Position numbers and translations under genes: made by a program. The notes under the pieces were generated by a model that was not told the origin of the DNA, made no database searches, and saw only the letters and a list, made by a program, of their open reading frames with translations. From the NCBI RefSeq assembly GCF_027257195.1, contig NZ_JAPDFS010000007.1, forward strand, positions 1 to 64,000: a stretch of 64,000 bases of DNA, given 5' to 3'. Shown piece after piece: positions 9,493 to 17,947 of this stretch. How positions within the stretch are numbered: position 1 is the first letter of the stretch; every line of letters starts with the position of its first letter. Source of the DNA: Halorubrum sp. F4 (lineage in GTDB: Archaea; Halobacteriota; Halobacteria; Halobacteriales; Haloferacaceae).

Positions 9493-10311
9493 CTACGAGT
9501 TCGAGGGGAGACGCCCATCAGGTCGTGGGACCCGCCCCTGCTTGATCTCCTGATCGACTCGCCGGAGGTGTTTACAGCCGCCCTCGGGCGTACGCTTCCG
9601 CCAGTCTGGACACGTACACGACTCGCTGATCACGTCGACTTCATACCAGTTTCCGGACGCCGATCGGACCTCATAGCGGCCACCCTTTTCGAGCAGCGAG
9701 ACGGCCATCGATTCGTCGACGGCACGTCTGGTTCGCGGCTCGAGGTCGTCGTGCTGGGTTGAGTGCTCCGTGACGACCATCCGATCGCGTACGTCGCCGG
9801 TGCGGCCGCCGTCTGGAGCAACCGCAGCCTTGGGATCCTGGAGACGATCCGCAAGCAGGGCCTCAACTGGATGGCCCTCCGGCCACAGATAGTGGACTTC
9901 CCGCCGCTCGCGATGGTCGTAGGAGCCACAGGCGGCAGCGCTCCCAGTCCAGACACGCCACGCCCCGAGTGCTGCCATCACGTCGACGATGACTCGCGGA
10001 ACAGCGTCGTACTCGTCGGGGTAGAACACCCGGAACCGAGTACACTCCTCCTGCGGCGGAACCGTCTCCCACCACTCGACGTCGTCGTCCCAACTGTTGC
10101 ACATCGCGTCGTCCTCTCCGTAGCCGACAGTCACGCCGTCAACCTGCGGTACTTCCACCGATGTGTCGTCAGCCTCTCCTTCGAGCAGCCGAAGGACGGC
10201 GTACCTGAGATACTCGTGTTCCGGATGGTCCGAAGATTGGGCGACCTGCTCATGGTGCTCTGCGACTCGCTCTGCCTCGTCGAGAACGGTCGTTAGATAT
10301 CGGTCGGTCAT
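9493..10311 (-). CDS. SWIM zinc-finger protein
   Basis: This 272-residue protein has a C-terminal SWIM zinc finger (CxCxnCxH) in SCTCPDWRKRTPEGGCKHL, roughly residues 240-258. SWIM fingers bind DNA or protein. The N-terminal 200 residues are acidic without a recognised domain. The start MTDRYLTT at 10311 is chosen because the longer form would include the structured leader and part of site C. It is the first gene of a minus-strand unit with site C and a leader hairpin upstream. Confidence 0.8.
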   Translation of the reverse strand: MTDRYLTTVLDEAERVAEHHEQVAQSSDHPEHEYLRYAVLRLLEGEADDTSVEVPQVDGVTVGYGEDDAMCNSWDDDVEWWETVPPQEECTRFRVFYPDEYDAVPRVIVDVMAALGAWRVWTGSAAACGSYDHRERREVHYLWPEGHPVEALLADRLQDPKAAVAPDGGRTGDVRDRMVVTEHSTQHDDLEPRTRRAVDESMAVSLLEKGGRYEVRSASGNWYEVDVISESCTCPDWRKRTPEGGCKHLRRVDQEIKQGRVPRPDGRLPSNS

Positions 10312-10331
10312 AGGTCGGTGGAGACAGGAGT

Positions 10332-10363
10332 GCGCCTCCGCCCTTCGGCGGGCGCTGAAAAAC
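10332..10363 (-). promoter_or_regulatory. 5' leader hairpin L1
   Basis: On the coding strand a TTTTTCA tract directly follows site C, then a GCGCCCGCC arm, a GAA loop and a GGGCGGAGGCGC arm, 20 bp before the SWIM gene. Member of the leader family described in findings. Confidence 0.65.
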
Positions 10364-10405
10364 TTAACCAACGAATAGCGATCCATCGTATCCTCTGTTG
10401 GTTAA
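10364..10405. promoter_or_regulatory. Dispersed inverted repeat, site C
   Basis: TTAACCAACG and TGTTGGTTAA arms (one mismatch) with a 22-bp spacer, between the divergent SWIM gene and the AbiE-like pair. Confidence 0.82.
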
Positions 10406-10536
10406 TTCATCTCCGCTCAAATTCTGAGCCGGATCGGATTACCGGAGCCAAGAATGGTATATCTGTATAGCGATAACGTCATAGGGAATACGGGGGACAA
10501 GACTAATACCGTTAGATGCGATACCGATAACTAGCG

Positions 10537-11211
10537 ATGATGGAGTACGTCGACGTGACCGCGGCGAAAATCATGGTCGCGGCCCGGCCGGGCGACTCGA
10601 TTCGTCGAATCGCCCAGAAGATCGACGGCTCCTACTCGTGGGTCTACGACTGGATCGAGCGGTTGGAGGACGCAGGCTTCATCCGGCGTGAGGGCGGCGT
10701 CTACATCGAGAATTACGCTGTCAGGGATCGCTACTACGATCTCGTCGCGGCCATCTCTCGCGCTGTTCCCCCCTCGATCGACGACGGCTACGTCATTCCG
10801 CACTTCGCCGGGATGCCCTTTGCGTACACGAAAATCGACGGCGTCTACGTCTGGACCCATGGCGGTTATCAGATCGCCCGCGGCCACGACGACTATCCGA
10901 TCTTCATCCAGGTTGCCGACCGTGATATCGAACGGTGGACGGCGTTCTTCGATGAGTTCGGGATTCCGAGCCGGATCGAAGAGCGGCCGGACGCGACCGA
11001 CTCCGACGCGACCGTCTCGTACGTGTTGTTCCCGACGAGTGGGGGCATCACTCGCGAGTGGGTCGACGGCAATCCGGTTATTCCGTTGGACGAGACGATC
11101 GAGCACATGTTGGAGTACCGGGTGAACTACGAGCCGGCGTTGGAGATGATCGCCGACGAGTACGACCGCGATATCGACGCGTCCCACGAGGATCCGCGTC
11201 TCAATGCATGA
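10537..11211 (+). CDS. HTH regulator, AbiEi-like antitoxin candidate
   Basis: This 224-residue protein has an N-terminal winged helix (about 5-65, with SIRRIAQKIDGSYSWVYDWIERLEDAGFI as recognition region) and a C-terminal domain with WTHGGYQIARGHDDYPIFIQV. It overlaps the nucleotidyltransferase gene by 4 bp (ATGA), typical of a toxin-antitoxin pair with the regulator first, as in AbiEi/AbiEii. Two ATGs occur in tandem (10537, 10540). A TATA-like CTAATACC lies about 30 bp upstream, so the message may be leaderless. A paralogue without a partner lies at 24034-24705. Confidence 0.8.
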   Translation: MMEYVDVTAAKIMVAARPGDSIRRIAQKIDGSYSWVYDWIERLEDAGFIRREGGVYIENYAVRDRYYDLVAAISRAVPPSIDDGYVIPHFAGMPFAYTKIDGVYVWTHGGYQIARGHDDYPIFIQVADRDIERWTAFFDEFGIPSRIEERPDATDSDATVSYVLFPTSGGITREWVDGNPVIPLDETIEHMLEYRVNYEPALEMIADEYDRDIDASHEDPRLNA

Positions 11212-11903
11212 GCCTCGGTGAACGCGAAGACGAACTACTGGATACGCTGGAGGCAGTCATCGACGCTGACCTGCCGTACGTGCTCGTCGGTGGGTGGGCG
11301 ATCGCGGCGTTCAATCAACGCTTCACCACGGACGTCGACGTCGTCATTCCGGCCCAAGCGGTCGACGACTACACGGACCTTCTCACCGACCGCGGCTACG
11401 AGAAAACGGCCGATGTCGAGCGAAACGAACTCTACGAGGGCCGGACTATCCGGTTTACGAAAGATATCGGGAATCCGGTTCAGTTCGACGCGATGGTGGA
11501 CGCGCTGGGCTGTCGCCAGACGGAAGCTGAATGGTCGTATCGCTATCTGGCCCAGCACTCTGTCACCGAGGAACTGCGAACCGGGCGCCCGGTAACAGCC
11601 AGGATTCCGGAACGGGAGTTGCTGTTCGCGGTGAAACTCCACAGTGGCCGCAAGGCAGACTCTCGGGATCTGGTGGTGCTGGCTGCTGGCGCGGATTTCG
11701 ACCGGATCGCGACCCATCTGCATCGCGGAGAGTCCGAGAAGCTCGCTGGTCGCATCGAGACTGTCCTCAACCGCCTCACGTCGGAGGATTTCGCAGATGC
11801 ATTCAAAGGAGTCTTCGAACAGCAAACGGTTCCCGAACAGGATATCGATGCCGTCGTTGAGTTCCTTCGTGACCAGCAGCGCCGAATCGATTCTGAACGA
11901 TAA
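11208..11903 (+). CDS. Nucleotidyltransferase, AbiEii/MNT-like toxin candidate
   Basis: This 231-residue protein has the nucleotidyltransferase signature GGWAIAAFNQRFTTDVDVV (around residue 28), with GG followed by DxD, then a helical C-terminus. Proteins of this type paired with an HTH partner are AbiEii/MNT toxins that can modify tRNA 3' ends; the substrate here is unknown. The start at 11208 lies inside the stop of the upstream gene (ATGA), so the pair is translationally coupled. Confidence 0.82.
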   Translation: MSLGEREDELLDTLEAVIDADLPYVLVGGWAIAAFNQRFTTDVDVVIPAQAVDDYTDLLTDRGYEKTADVERNELYEGRTIRFTKDIGNPVQFDAMVDALGCRQTEAEWSYRYLAQHSVTEELRTGRPVTARIPERELLFAVKLHSGRKADSRDLVVLAAGADFDRIATHLHRGESEKLAGRIETVLNRLTSEDFADAFKGVFEQQTVPEQDIDAVVEFLRDQQRRIDSER

Positions 11904-11968
11904 CATCGACTGTCGGTGGGGTTTGTCTTGGAATCGATCGAAACGCGCAGGGTCGGACGCCGAACGAA

Positions 11969-12009
11969 TTAACCAACAGAGTGGGATAGTACCCCAAGCC
12001 GTTGGTTAA
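11969..12009. promoter_or_regulatory. Dispersed inverted repeat, site D
   Basis: TTAACCAACA and CGTTGGTTAA arms with a 21-bp spacer. Unusually it lies between two convergent genes (nucleotidyltransferase and ArdC), not upstream of a visible gene, which argues that the sites may not be only promoter operators. Confidence 0.82.
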
Positions 12010-12027
12010 CAGCTGGAGAAGGCGTGT

Positions 12028-12957
12028 TCAGTCCTCGGCGACCGTCCCGATTATCTCTTGCGCGGTGGAACTGATCCGGCCGAGACGCTCCTGAATGCTC
12101 TCCGCATCGTCGTCCTGCCACGCGGCAAGATAGAACGCTGACCCGCTCGTATCCAGGTTGAAATACCGCCCGACGATGTACGCAACGGCTTCGGCTTCGA
12201 CCTCGCGTTTTGCGCGCTCGGGTTCGTCGTTGACATCGAAATGGAGCAGTGCGTGGGCGTACTCGTGAATCAGCGTCACCGCGAGGTCGGCCTGATTCGC
12301 TCTATCTTTCGCTTCGACGACGGGTTGGCACTCGTCGAGATTCCGGTGTTTGCAGACGCCTTTCGCGTCGTCATGCTCCCACTCAGCAGCGTCGACGACA
12401 CGGACGTCGACATCGAGAGTAGCTGCCGCATCAAGGAGCGCTGGCACCAGGTCGTCGGCGTTACCAGTGGCCTCGGTTTCCAGCTCGGGGAGCGGTTCGC
12501 CCTCGGTTTGAGACACATCGAAGACTGCAGTTGGTTTGAATCCAACCAGTCCTTTGGACCACTCCTCGGCCGGTGTCTCGTCGTAGTCACAGTCGCTTTG
12601 CTCGTGGTAGCTCGGTGAGTTCTCGCACTCGGGGCACTGCTTCGTAATAATGGGTGCCCAGATCCAGATCGCCTGTTCGCCTTCTTGGACGTGCCGGTCG
12701 AACTCCGATCGCCACGTATTGTAGCCCGCTACGCGGGTTGCCTCGGGACACTGGAGCTTGATCAAGAGGGTGTTGCGATGGGAGTAGTCGTGGAATCGGG
12801 ACTGGACATCGAGCCACTCCTGGAACTGTTGGCTGGCTTTTGCCTCGTCGACGTCTGCGACGAGCTCGTCGATCCAGTCTTCGATGGTACTGTGCATCTC
12901 GTCGTGTCGGGTGTCGGTCTCCTCGAACGAGACTCCCGACTCACTGGCTGTCATCAT
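12028..12957 (-). CDS. ardC: ArdC-like antirestriction metallopeptidase
   Basis: This roughly 309-residue protein has an N-terminal ArdC-type ssDNA-binding region (residues 20-110, with FHDYSHRNTLLIKLQCPEATRV) and a C-terminal zinc peptidase motif HEYAH in TLIHEYAHALLH, followed by the third ligand region EAEAVAYIVGRYF. A CxxC pair (KQCPEC) sits between the halves. ArdC proteins on conjugative plasmids protect incoming DNA from host restriction. ATG at 12957 has a GTGAT ribosome-binding match at normal spacing; 12954 is an alternative. A leader hairpin precedes it. Confidence 0.85.
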   Translation of the reverse strand: MMTASESGVSFEETDTRHDEMHSTIEDWIDELVADVDEAKASQQFQEWLDVQSRFHDYSHRNTLLIKLQCPEATRVAGYNTWRSEFDRHVQEGEQAIWIWAPIITKQCPECENSPSYHEQSDCDYDETPAEEWSKGLVGFKPTAVFDVSQTEGEPLPELETEATGNADDLVPALLDAAATLDVDVRVVDAAEWEHDDAKGVCKHRNLDECQPVVEAKDRANQADLAVTLIHEYAHALLHFDVNDEPERAKREVEAEAVAYIVGRYFNLDTSGSAFYLAAWQDDDAESIQERLGRISSTAQEIIGTVAED

Positions 12958-13001
12958 GGATTGCATCACATCGAGTACGACGACGTCTCCGAGAAGTCAG
13001 G

Positions 13002-13035
13002 ACGCGCCGCACCCCTCGGGGGCGCACAATAAACG
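13002..13035 (-). promoter_or_regulatory. 5' leader hairpin L2
   Basis: Coding strand: TTTATTGT, then GCGCC-CCCGAGGGG-TGC-GGCGC. Upstream of ardC; outer stem GCGCC/GGCGC, inner CCCC/GGGG. Confidence 0.65.
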
Positions 13036-13069
13036 TCGGCGCGACTTCGGGGGATTTAGATCGGGGCTG

Positions 13070-13417
13070 CTATCGGAGCGCTACTTTCTCGTCAGCGAAG
13101 CCGACCGTGACGAGGTACTCGAGGAACGCGTCGAACTGGTCGACATCGCTCGGCGTGTCCGTCGCGAGGTGTCGAACCCACTCGATCGCCCACTGGAACG
13201 CGGGATCGGTTCCGCCCTTGCCATGTATATACCACCAGCGGGCGGCCTTCAGGACGACGAGCGGATTCGTCGGCGGTTGCTCGCTTGCGAGTCCACGAGT
13301 GATCGATCGGATTTCCTCGGGTACCTCAGCGGGGTCGACCTCGCCTGATTGGGTGTTCGATACGTCGACTGGAATATCGTCGATCGAGACATCGTTCGGA
13401 CGCTGTTGTTGACTCAC
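13070..13417 (-). CDS. Conserved hypothetical protein
   Basis: This 115-residue protein starts with GTG at 13417, preceded by AGGTGATTTTCC. The C-terminal half (LVVLKAARWWYIHGKGG ... FDAFLEYLVTVGFADEKV) is predicted helical. It lies in the minus-strand series with ardC and has its own leader hairpin. I do not recognise a function. Confidence 0.65.
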   Translation of the reverse strand: MSQQQRPNDVSIDDIPVDVSNTQSGEVDPAEVPEEIRSITRGLASEQPPTNPLVVLKAARWWYIHGKGGTDPAFQWAIEWVRHLATDTPSDVDQFDAFLEYLVTVGFADEKVALR

Positions 13418-13450
13418 GGAAAATCACCTTCTCGGAGGACTTTTTGGATC

Positions 13451-13483
13451 GAGCCCTCGCCCCCTCCGGGGCGCGAAAAACCA
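13451..13483 (-). promoter_or_regulatory. 5' leader hairpin L3
   Basis: Coding strand: GGTTTTTC, then GCGCCCC-GGA-GGGGGC and a second G-rich arm GAGGGC; 10 bp after the stop of the upstream gene. Confidence 0.65.
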
Positions 13484-13492
13484 CTCGTAGCG

Positions 13493-14494
13493 TCACGCCG
13501 GTGGAATGTACACGCTCTGCTCGCCGGCGATCTCCTCGAGGTTGTTCCGATGGCGATGCGAGAAGTAGCACTCGTAGCTGCAGTAGCCACAGAGCACGCC
13601 GGTATCATACTCCGCGATGAAGGGACCGCGCCGAGTCGTCCAGACGTTCGCTTCACATTCGGTACACGCAGCACTATCGAGGTCGGTTGGTGACGGCCCC
13701 TCGTACTCGATTTCGAGGATGTCGCTATGTGGCGCTGAGTCAGGCCAGACGCCGTGGGACTGCCAGAAGGCCTTGATGCGGGCGAGACTGTGTCGCACCG
13801 TCTTCCGAACTGTGACGTGGGAGGCGTCACGACCGCTATCATCCCAGCCGTCAGCCGTCCAGAACTCCCCGAACTGCGCGCCGCGATGCAGCCCGTTCCA
13901 ATCGAGGCCGACGATGTCGGCTGGTGGCTCGTCGGTGAGTGTCGGCCTGGTCAGCTGTCGAATGGCGTCGAGCTGCTTGGGCGGACTCCCACCGAGGATG
14001 TGGACGCGCCGCCCTCTCCAATCGGTTGGGTCGGAGAACTCGTGCGCCAGGCGATCGGCGTACCCTCGCGAATAGCCGAGGATGATATCATCTGGGATCG
14101 TGTCAATCACCGCTTGGGATTTCGGGACGATGATGACCTCGGCATCGGGAAAGCTGTCCTGAATCTCACGAGCAGCAGCGATGTGGGCGTCAACGTCAGT
14201 AGGTTCGTAGATGTCGCCGATGACACCGACCTGTGGCTCGTACTCGAAGAACCGCTCGACGAATCGATCCAGATCGGGGTTCTGGAAGTCGTTGTCGAGC
14301 ATCCCGACGGGGAGGGTGAGATTCTGATATTGGGTCTCCTGATACCCGCAGTCCTCCCGAAAGCCGGGAAGGAAACCGAGCTCATAGGCATCCAGAGTGA
14401 ACGGCGCTCGATGGAGGAACGCCACGATGTCGGCTTGTCTGGCGGCAGCGATGTCGCTCGCCGTGCTGGCGCTGGAGCTCAGCTCGAGGGACAT
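13493..14494 (-). CDS. DUF6610-like protein, probable TIM-barrel
   Basis: This 333-residue protein matches my memory of the haloarchaeal DUF6610 family: FLHRAPFTLDAYELGFLPGFREDCGY near the N-terminus, then VGVIGDIYE, EVIIVPKSQ, ILGYSRGYADRLA, VHILGGSPPKQL and DIVGLDWNGLHRGAQ. Alternating strand and helix blocks suggest a TIM barrel. A CxxC pair (ACTEC, residues about 283-287) and a Cys-rich tail (LCGYCSYECYF) look like a zinc site. The start MSLELSS at 14494 avoids translating through the leader and site E. No biochemical role is known to me. Confidence 0.75.
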   Translation of the reverse strand: MSLELSSSASTASDIAAARQADIVAFLHRAPFTLDAYELGFLPGFREDCGYQETQYQNLTLPVGMLDNDFQNPDLDRFVERFFEYEPQVGVIGDIYEPTDVDAHIAAAREIQDSFPDAEVIIVPKSQAVIDTIPDDIILGYSRGYADRLAHEFSDPTDWRGRRVHILGGSPPKQLDAIRQLTRPTLTDEPPADIVGLDWNGLHRGAQFGEFWTADGWDDSGRDASHVTVRKTVRHSLARIKAFWQSHGVWPDSAPHSDILEIEYEGPSPTDLDSAACTECEANVWTTRRGPFIAEYDTGVLCGYCSYECYFSHRHRNNLEEIAGEQSVYIPPA

Positions 14495-14518
14495 GATTGG
14501 AGTTACGAGGCCGCTGTT

Positions 14519-14555
14519 GGCCGCCCCGCGCCCCTTCTGGGGGCCTGACAAACCG
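14519..14555 (-). promoter_or_regulatory. 5' leader hairpin L4
   Basis: Coding strand: GGTTTGTCA, then GGCCCCC-AGAA-GGGGC-GC-GGGGCGGCC; two alternative G-rich partners for one C-rich arm. Lies between site E and the DUF6610-like start. Confidence 0.68.
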
Positions 14556-14567
14556 AGGTACAGTCTG

Positions 14568-14609
14568 TTAACCAACAACAGGGAAACTTATGCGGGGATT
14601 GTTGGTTAA
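14568..14609. promoter_or_regulatory. Dispersed inverted repeat, site E
   Basis: Perfect TTAACCAACA / TGTTGGTTAA arms, 22-bp spacer. The spacer contains GCATAAGTTT on the minus strand, a possible TATA element for the DUF6610-like gene 74 bp away. Confidence 0.85.
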
Positions 14610-14655
14610 GGACAGGACTTACTCTTCGTCGTCAGTGGTCCCCTCCTCTCGAAGA

Positions 14656-14687
14656 GCCTCCACCCCTTTGGGGCCGACACAAACAAC
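14656..14687 (-). promoter_or_regulatory. Orphan 5' leader hairpin L5
   Basis: Coding strand: GTTGTTTGTGTC, then GGCCCC-AAA-GGGGT-GGAGGC. It is not followed by a full gene: only 14 codons (GTG at 14666 to TAA at 14622, ending TTDDEE) remain before site E. It looks like a leader joined to the C-terminal end of a lost gene at the left edge of the metal island. Confidence 0.5.
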
Positions 14688-14779
14688 TCTCCGGACGATG
14701 ACGCCCCGCCTCTAATAGAGATAAAACCGATACAACAGTTACCGTAATGGTCATCCCCCGCGAGTGTTTACAGGCCCGT

Positions 14780-14986
14780 ATGGAGCGAAAGACGATCGCC
14801 GTCATCGGGATGTCGTGCAACGGGTGCGAACAGAACGTGGAGACCGCCCTGCGAAACCTCGATGGTGTAAATCGGGTCGAGGCCGACCACGACGCTGACA
14901 CGGTCGACGTCGTCCTCAAGGATGGAGTCTCAGACGACGACGTGAACGCGGCAATCGAACAGGCTGGCTATGACGTAAAGGCTTAA
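14780..14986 (+). CDS. HMA-domain metallochaperone
   Basis: This 68-residue protein is a single heavy-metal-associated domain with the metal-binding GMSCNGCEQ motif (CxxC), typical of Cu(I) chaperones that hand metal to P1B ATPases. The start at 14780 ([10 protein letters not shown]) gives the standard domain length. It is convergent with the adjacent ATPase gene, and the two stop codons overlap by 4 bp. The pairing suggests delivery to that ATPase. Confidence 0.88.
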   Translation: MERKTIAVIGMSCNGCEQNVETALRNLDGVNRVEADHDADTVDVVLKDGVSDDDVNAAIEQAGYDVKA

Positions 14987-17259
14987 TCGGCTGTCACTCG
15001 GCCGTCTCCACGCTCGCCGTCGGTGCGTTCTTTGAGAGCGAATTCGGTGTTGACACCCTCACCGGAGAGGAGCTGACCAGCGAAGCTGTTGGCGAGGACG
15101 GCCGAGACGGACAACACCATCGCAAGCATCGCGAACACCGGGTGAACGAGCCCCGTGGTCGCGGCGGCGACGCCGATGCCGTTGAACGCAAAGGCCGTCA
15201 CGAGATTCTGGCGAGTCTTTCGATAGCTCTCGTTCCCGATCTCATAGGCGTCCATCACGCCGCCGAGCCGGTCACCCATCAGGACGATGTCCGCCGATTC
15301 GATGGCGATGTCGGTCCCGGCGCCGATGGCGATGCCGATGTCCGCCTGTGTGAGTGCCGGCGCGTCGTTGATGCCGTCGCCGACCATCGCCACGCGGTGG
15401 CCGGCTTCCTGCAGGCGACCGATCTCCTCGCGTTTCTCGTCGGGCAACACGTCGGCCATGACGCGGTCGATACTGACCTCCTCGGCGACCGCGTTCGCGG
15501 TGCGCTCGTTGTCCCCGGTGATCATCACGGGCGTAATGCCGGCGTCGCGAATCCGCCGGATGGTCTCGGCGGCGTCTGCTTTGATTTCGTCACCGATGCC
15601 GATCAGGCCGAGTAGGTCACCGTGACGAACAACTCCGGCAACGGTGAGGCCGCGGCCCTGAAGTCGCTCAATATCGTCGCTCCTCTTCGAAAGGTCAATC
15701 CCCTCATCGCTGAGCCATCCGGGTTTCCCGACCAACACGTCGTCGCTGCCGACGATCGCTCGGACGCCCTTGCCGGTCACCGAGTCAAAGACGTCGGGAT
15801 CCGCGTACTCGACATCTCGCTCGTCAGCGAACTCGAGGATCGCATCGGCGAGCGGGTGTTCGGAGAAGGCCTCCGCGCTGGCCGCCGTCGCGAGTACGTC
15901 TTCCTCGTCGGCGTTGAACCCGACGACCGCACTGACGGCGGGTTCGCCGACGGTGATCGTGCCGGTCTTGTCCAGCACGATGTGGTCGACGTCGGGGAAA
16001 ATCTGGAAGGCGTCGCCGGAGCGCATCAAGATGCCACGGTTCGCTGCCTTCCCGCCACCCCGAATCAGGGCGAGCGGTGTTGCCATCCCAAGCGCACACG
16101 GATAGCCGAGGACGAGGACCGCCAGCGCTGCGAACGCCCCTCGCTGGACATTGGGGTCTGCCCCCCACGCGAGCGGTGCGACCACCCAGAAGAGGAACGA
16201 GAGCGCGGCAATCGTCAAGACGCCTGGGACGAAGTACTTGAGGACGCGGTCGGCGAGCTGGATAATGCCGGGTTTCATCGCCCGCGCCTCCTCGATCTCG
16301 CGTGCCACCTGATTCAGGAACGCGTCCTCCCCGGTTGCAGTCACCTCGATAAGCAGCGTCCCGGTCTCGTTGACGCTGCCACCGATCACCGTGTCGCCGA
16401 CCGTTTTCTCCTCGGGGATGGACTCACCGGTGGCAACCGACTCGTCGACCGTGGACTCTCCCTCGACGACCATCCCATCGACGGGGATGTTCTCGCCAGG
16501 CTTGACCCGGACGTAGTCGCCGACGTTGAGGTCGTCGAGGGGGACTTCCTCGACGTCACCGTCATCACTGACGCGGCGTGCCGTGTCGGGCTGGAGGTCG
16601 AGAAGGCCTTGGACGGCTTGGGAAGCCCGCGTGCGGACGATGAGGCTGGTGTACTCCGAGAGGATGTGGTAGGTGGTGATGAACACGGCGACGGCGAAGA
16701 AGTGGACGGTCGGGAAGCTCGGGAAGACAAACAGGCCGAGTAACCCCCCGAGGAGCCCGGCGAAGGCGCCCGCTTCTAGGAGGACGTGCTGGTTGAAGAT
16801 CCTCCGACGAAGGCTCTGGAACGCCTTCTGTTTGATGTAGCGCCCGGGACCGAACATCGTCCCGAGCGCTAGCCCCAGCGTCACCAGGTCCATCGCGAGC
16901 GATGCCGACTCGAAGCGTCCCATTACGAGAATCATCCACCCCATCAGGGCTGCGACAACGAGAGATGCGCCGCCAGCGATGAGGAGACGCCGCTTCCCGT
17001 CGGTGAGTTCGGCCTGCTGCTGCTCGTATCGTTTTGCCTTGTCCGGATCTCGGATGGTGTAGCCGAGGTCCCGGAGTGTGTCCTTCACCGCCACCTCGCT
17101 CAGGCGGTCATCGTCGTACTGGACGAGTACCTCCTCGTGGGCGAGACTCACGTCGACGTCCTCGACGCCGTCGGTCCGGGCGTAGGCCTTCTCGATGCTC
17201 TCGGCACAGAACGAGCAGGACATTCCCCCGACGTTGAATTGTTCGTGTGTCGTTCCCAT
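14983..17259 (-). CDS. Heavy-metal P1B-type ATPase with YPC motif
   Basis: This 758-residue membrane pump has an N-terminal HMA domain (GGMSCSFC, Cys15 and Cys18), actuator TGES (277-280), phosphorylation motif DKTGT (430-434), ATP-binding and GDGIND motifs. The ion-binding motif in the transmembrane domain reads LGYPCALG (Tyr386-Pro-Cys388), not CPC, and the C-terminal helices lack the YN and MSxSS residues usual in Cu(I) pumps (here FNGIG and [11 protein letters not shown]). The metal is therefore uncertain; the chaperone and the Cys-containing regulator next door suggest a soft metal. It is divergent from the regulator at 17391. Confidence 0.88.
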   Translation of the reverse strand: MGTTHEQFNVGGMSCSFCAESIEKAYARTDGVEDVDVSLAHEEVLVQYDDDRLSEVAVKDTLRDLGYTIRDPDKAKRYEQQQAELTDGKRRLLIAGGASLVVAALMGWMILVMGRFESASLAMDLVTLGLALGTMFGPGRYIKQKAFQSLRRRIFNQHVLLEAGAFAGLLGGLLGLFVFPSFPTVHFFAVAVFITTYHILSEYTSLIVRTRASQAVQGLLDLQPDTARRVSDDGDVEEVPLDDLNVGDYVRVKPGENIPVDGMVVEGESTVDESVATGESIPEEKTVGDTVIGGSVNETGTLLIEVTATGEDAFLNQVAREIEEARAMKPGIIQLADRVLKYFVPGVLTIAALSFLFWVVAPLAWGADPNVQRGAFAALAVLVLGYPCALGMATPLALIRGGGKAANRGILMRSGDAFQIFPDVDHIVLDKTGTITVGEPAVSAVVGFNADEEDVLATAASAEAFSEHPLADAILEFADERDVEYADPDVFDSVTGKGVRAIVGSDDVLVGKPGWLSDEGIDLSKRSDDIERLQGRGLTVAGVVRHGDLLGLIGIGDEIKADAAETIRRIRDAGITPVMITGDNERTANAVAEEVSIDRVMADVLPDEKREEIGRLQEAGHRVAMVGDGINDAPALTQADIGIAIGAGTDIAIESADIVLMGDRLGGVMDAYEIGNESYRKTRQNLVTAFAFNGIGVAAATTGLVHPVFAMLAMVLSVSAVLANSFAGQLLSGEGVNTEFALKERTDGERGDGRVTAD

Positions 17260-17390
17260 CGTGAGTGGTGGTTATCGCGCGACGCGGAAAATCATTACGA
17301 CAATAATTATAGCGGTATCAAAGTCCTAATACCGATGTCGGGAGAGTGGCGTTACTCTTACTGTCGTTGTTCGCCTATCTCCTCACAAGA

Positions 17391-17945
17391 ATGGCGCTCC
17401 TCGAATCTGATGTGCCGATCCGCGAAGTCGTGACGACAGACCCGGAAAAAGCGAAGGCGCTGGAGAACGACGTCCGGGCGAAGATCCTCGATATGCTCGC
17501 GACCGATGAACTGACGATCGAGGAGATTCACGACGAACTGCATCGTCGCGGCGAGGAGAAGGCGGAAACAACGGTCCGCCACCACGTGAATGTCCTGAAG
17601 GACGCGGGGATGGTTGAGATCGCCCGTCTCGAGGAAGCTGGTGGGGGGACGCGGAAGTACTACAAGTCGAACACGCGAGTCTTCTCGTACGAGCTCCCGG
17701 AGGGTGCCGACGAAACCCTTGCAGGGGCGCAGTCCACCGCATCCGAGGAGCTGACATCCCTCATCGAGACGTTGTACGCGGACCACGGTACTGAGATCGA
17801 GGCGGTCGCCCGCGAGATGAAACCCTGTGAATACTGCGATACCCAGCACTACGAGGAGTTCATCGTTCGCGAACTTTTGAACCGTGCCCTCATCGAACTG
17901 GGCGAGAGCGGCACGCTCGAGGACGTGTTCTCGACCGACGACTGA
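17391..17945 (+). CDS. ArsR-like wHTH metal-responsive regulator
   Basis: This 184-residue protein has a winged helix (about 20-100, EIHDELHRRGEEKAETTVRH then a KYYKS wing) and a C-terminal region with CEYC (Cys near 145 and 148) followed by DTQHYEEF, a plausible metal or thiol sensor site. It is divergent from the YPC ATPase, with a TATA-like ATAATTATAG in the shared 131-bp promoter region, so it probably controls that gene. The start MALLESDVP at 17391 removes an unlikely hydrophobic extension. Confidence 0.8.
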   Translation: MALLESDVPIREVVTTDPEKAKALENDVRAKILDMLATDELTIEEIHDELHRRGEEKAETTVRHHVNVLKDAGMVEIARLEEAGGGTRKYYKSNTRVFSYELPEGADETLAGAQSTASEELTSLIETLYADHGTEIEAVAREMKPCEYCDTQHYEEFIVRELLNRALIELGESGTLEDVFSTDD

Positions 17946-17947
17946 CC

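Noticed and set aside
15622..16743. 373-codon plus-strand frame
   Set aside because: It is antisense to the P1B ATPase gene, which has full family motifs; mirror frames of this kind are common at high GC.
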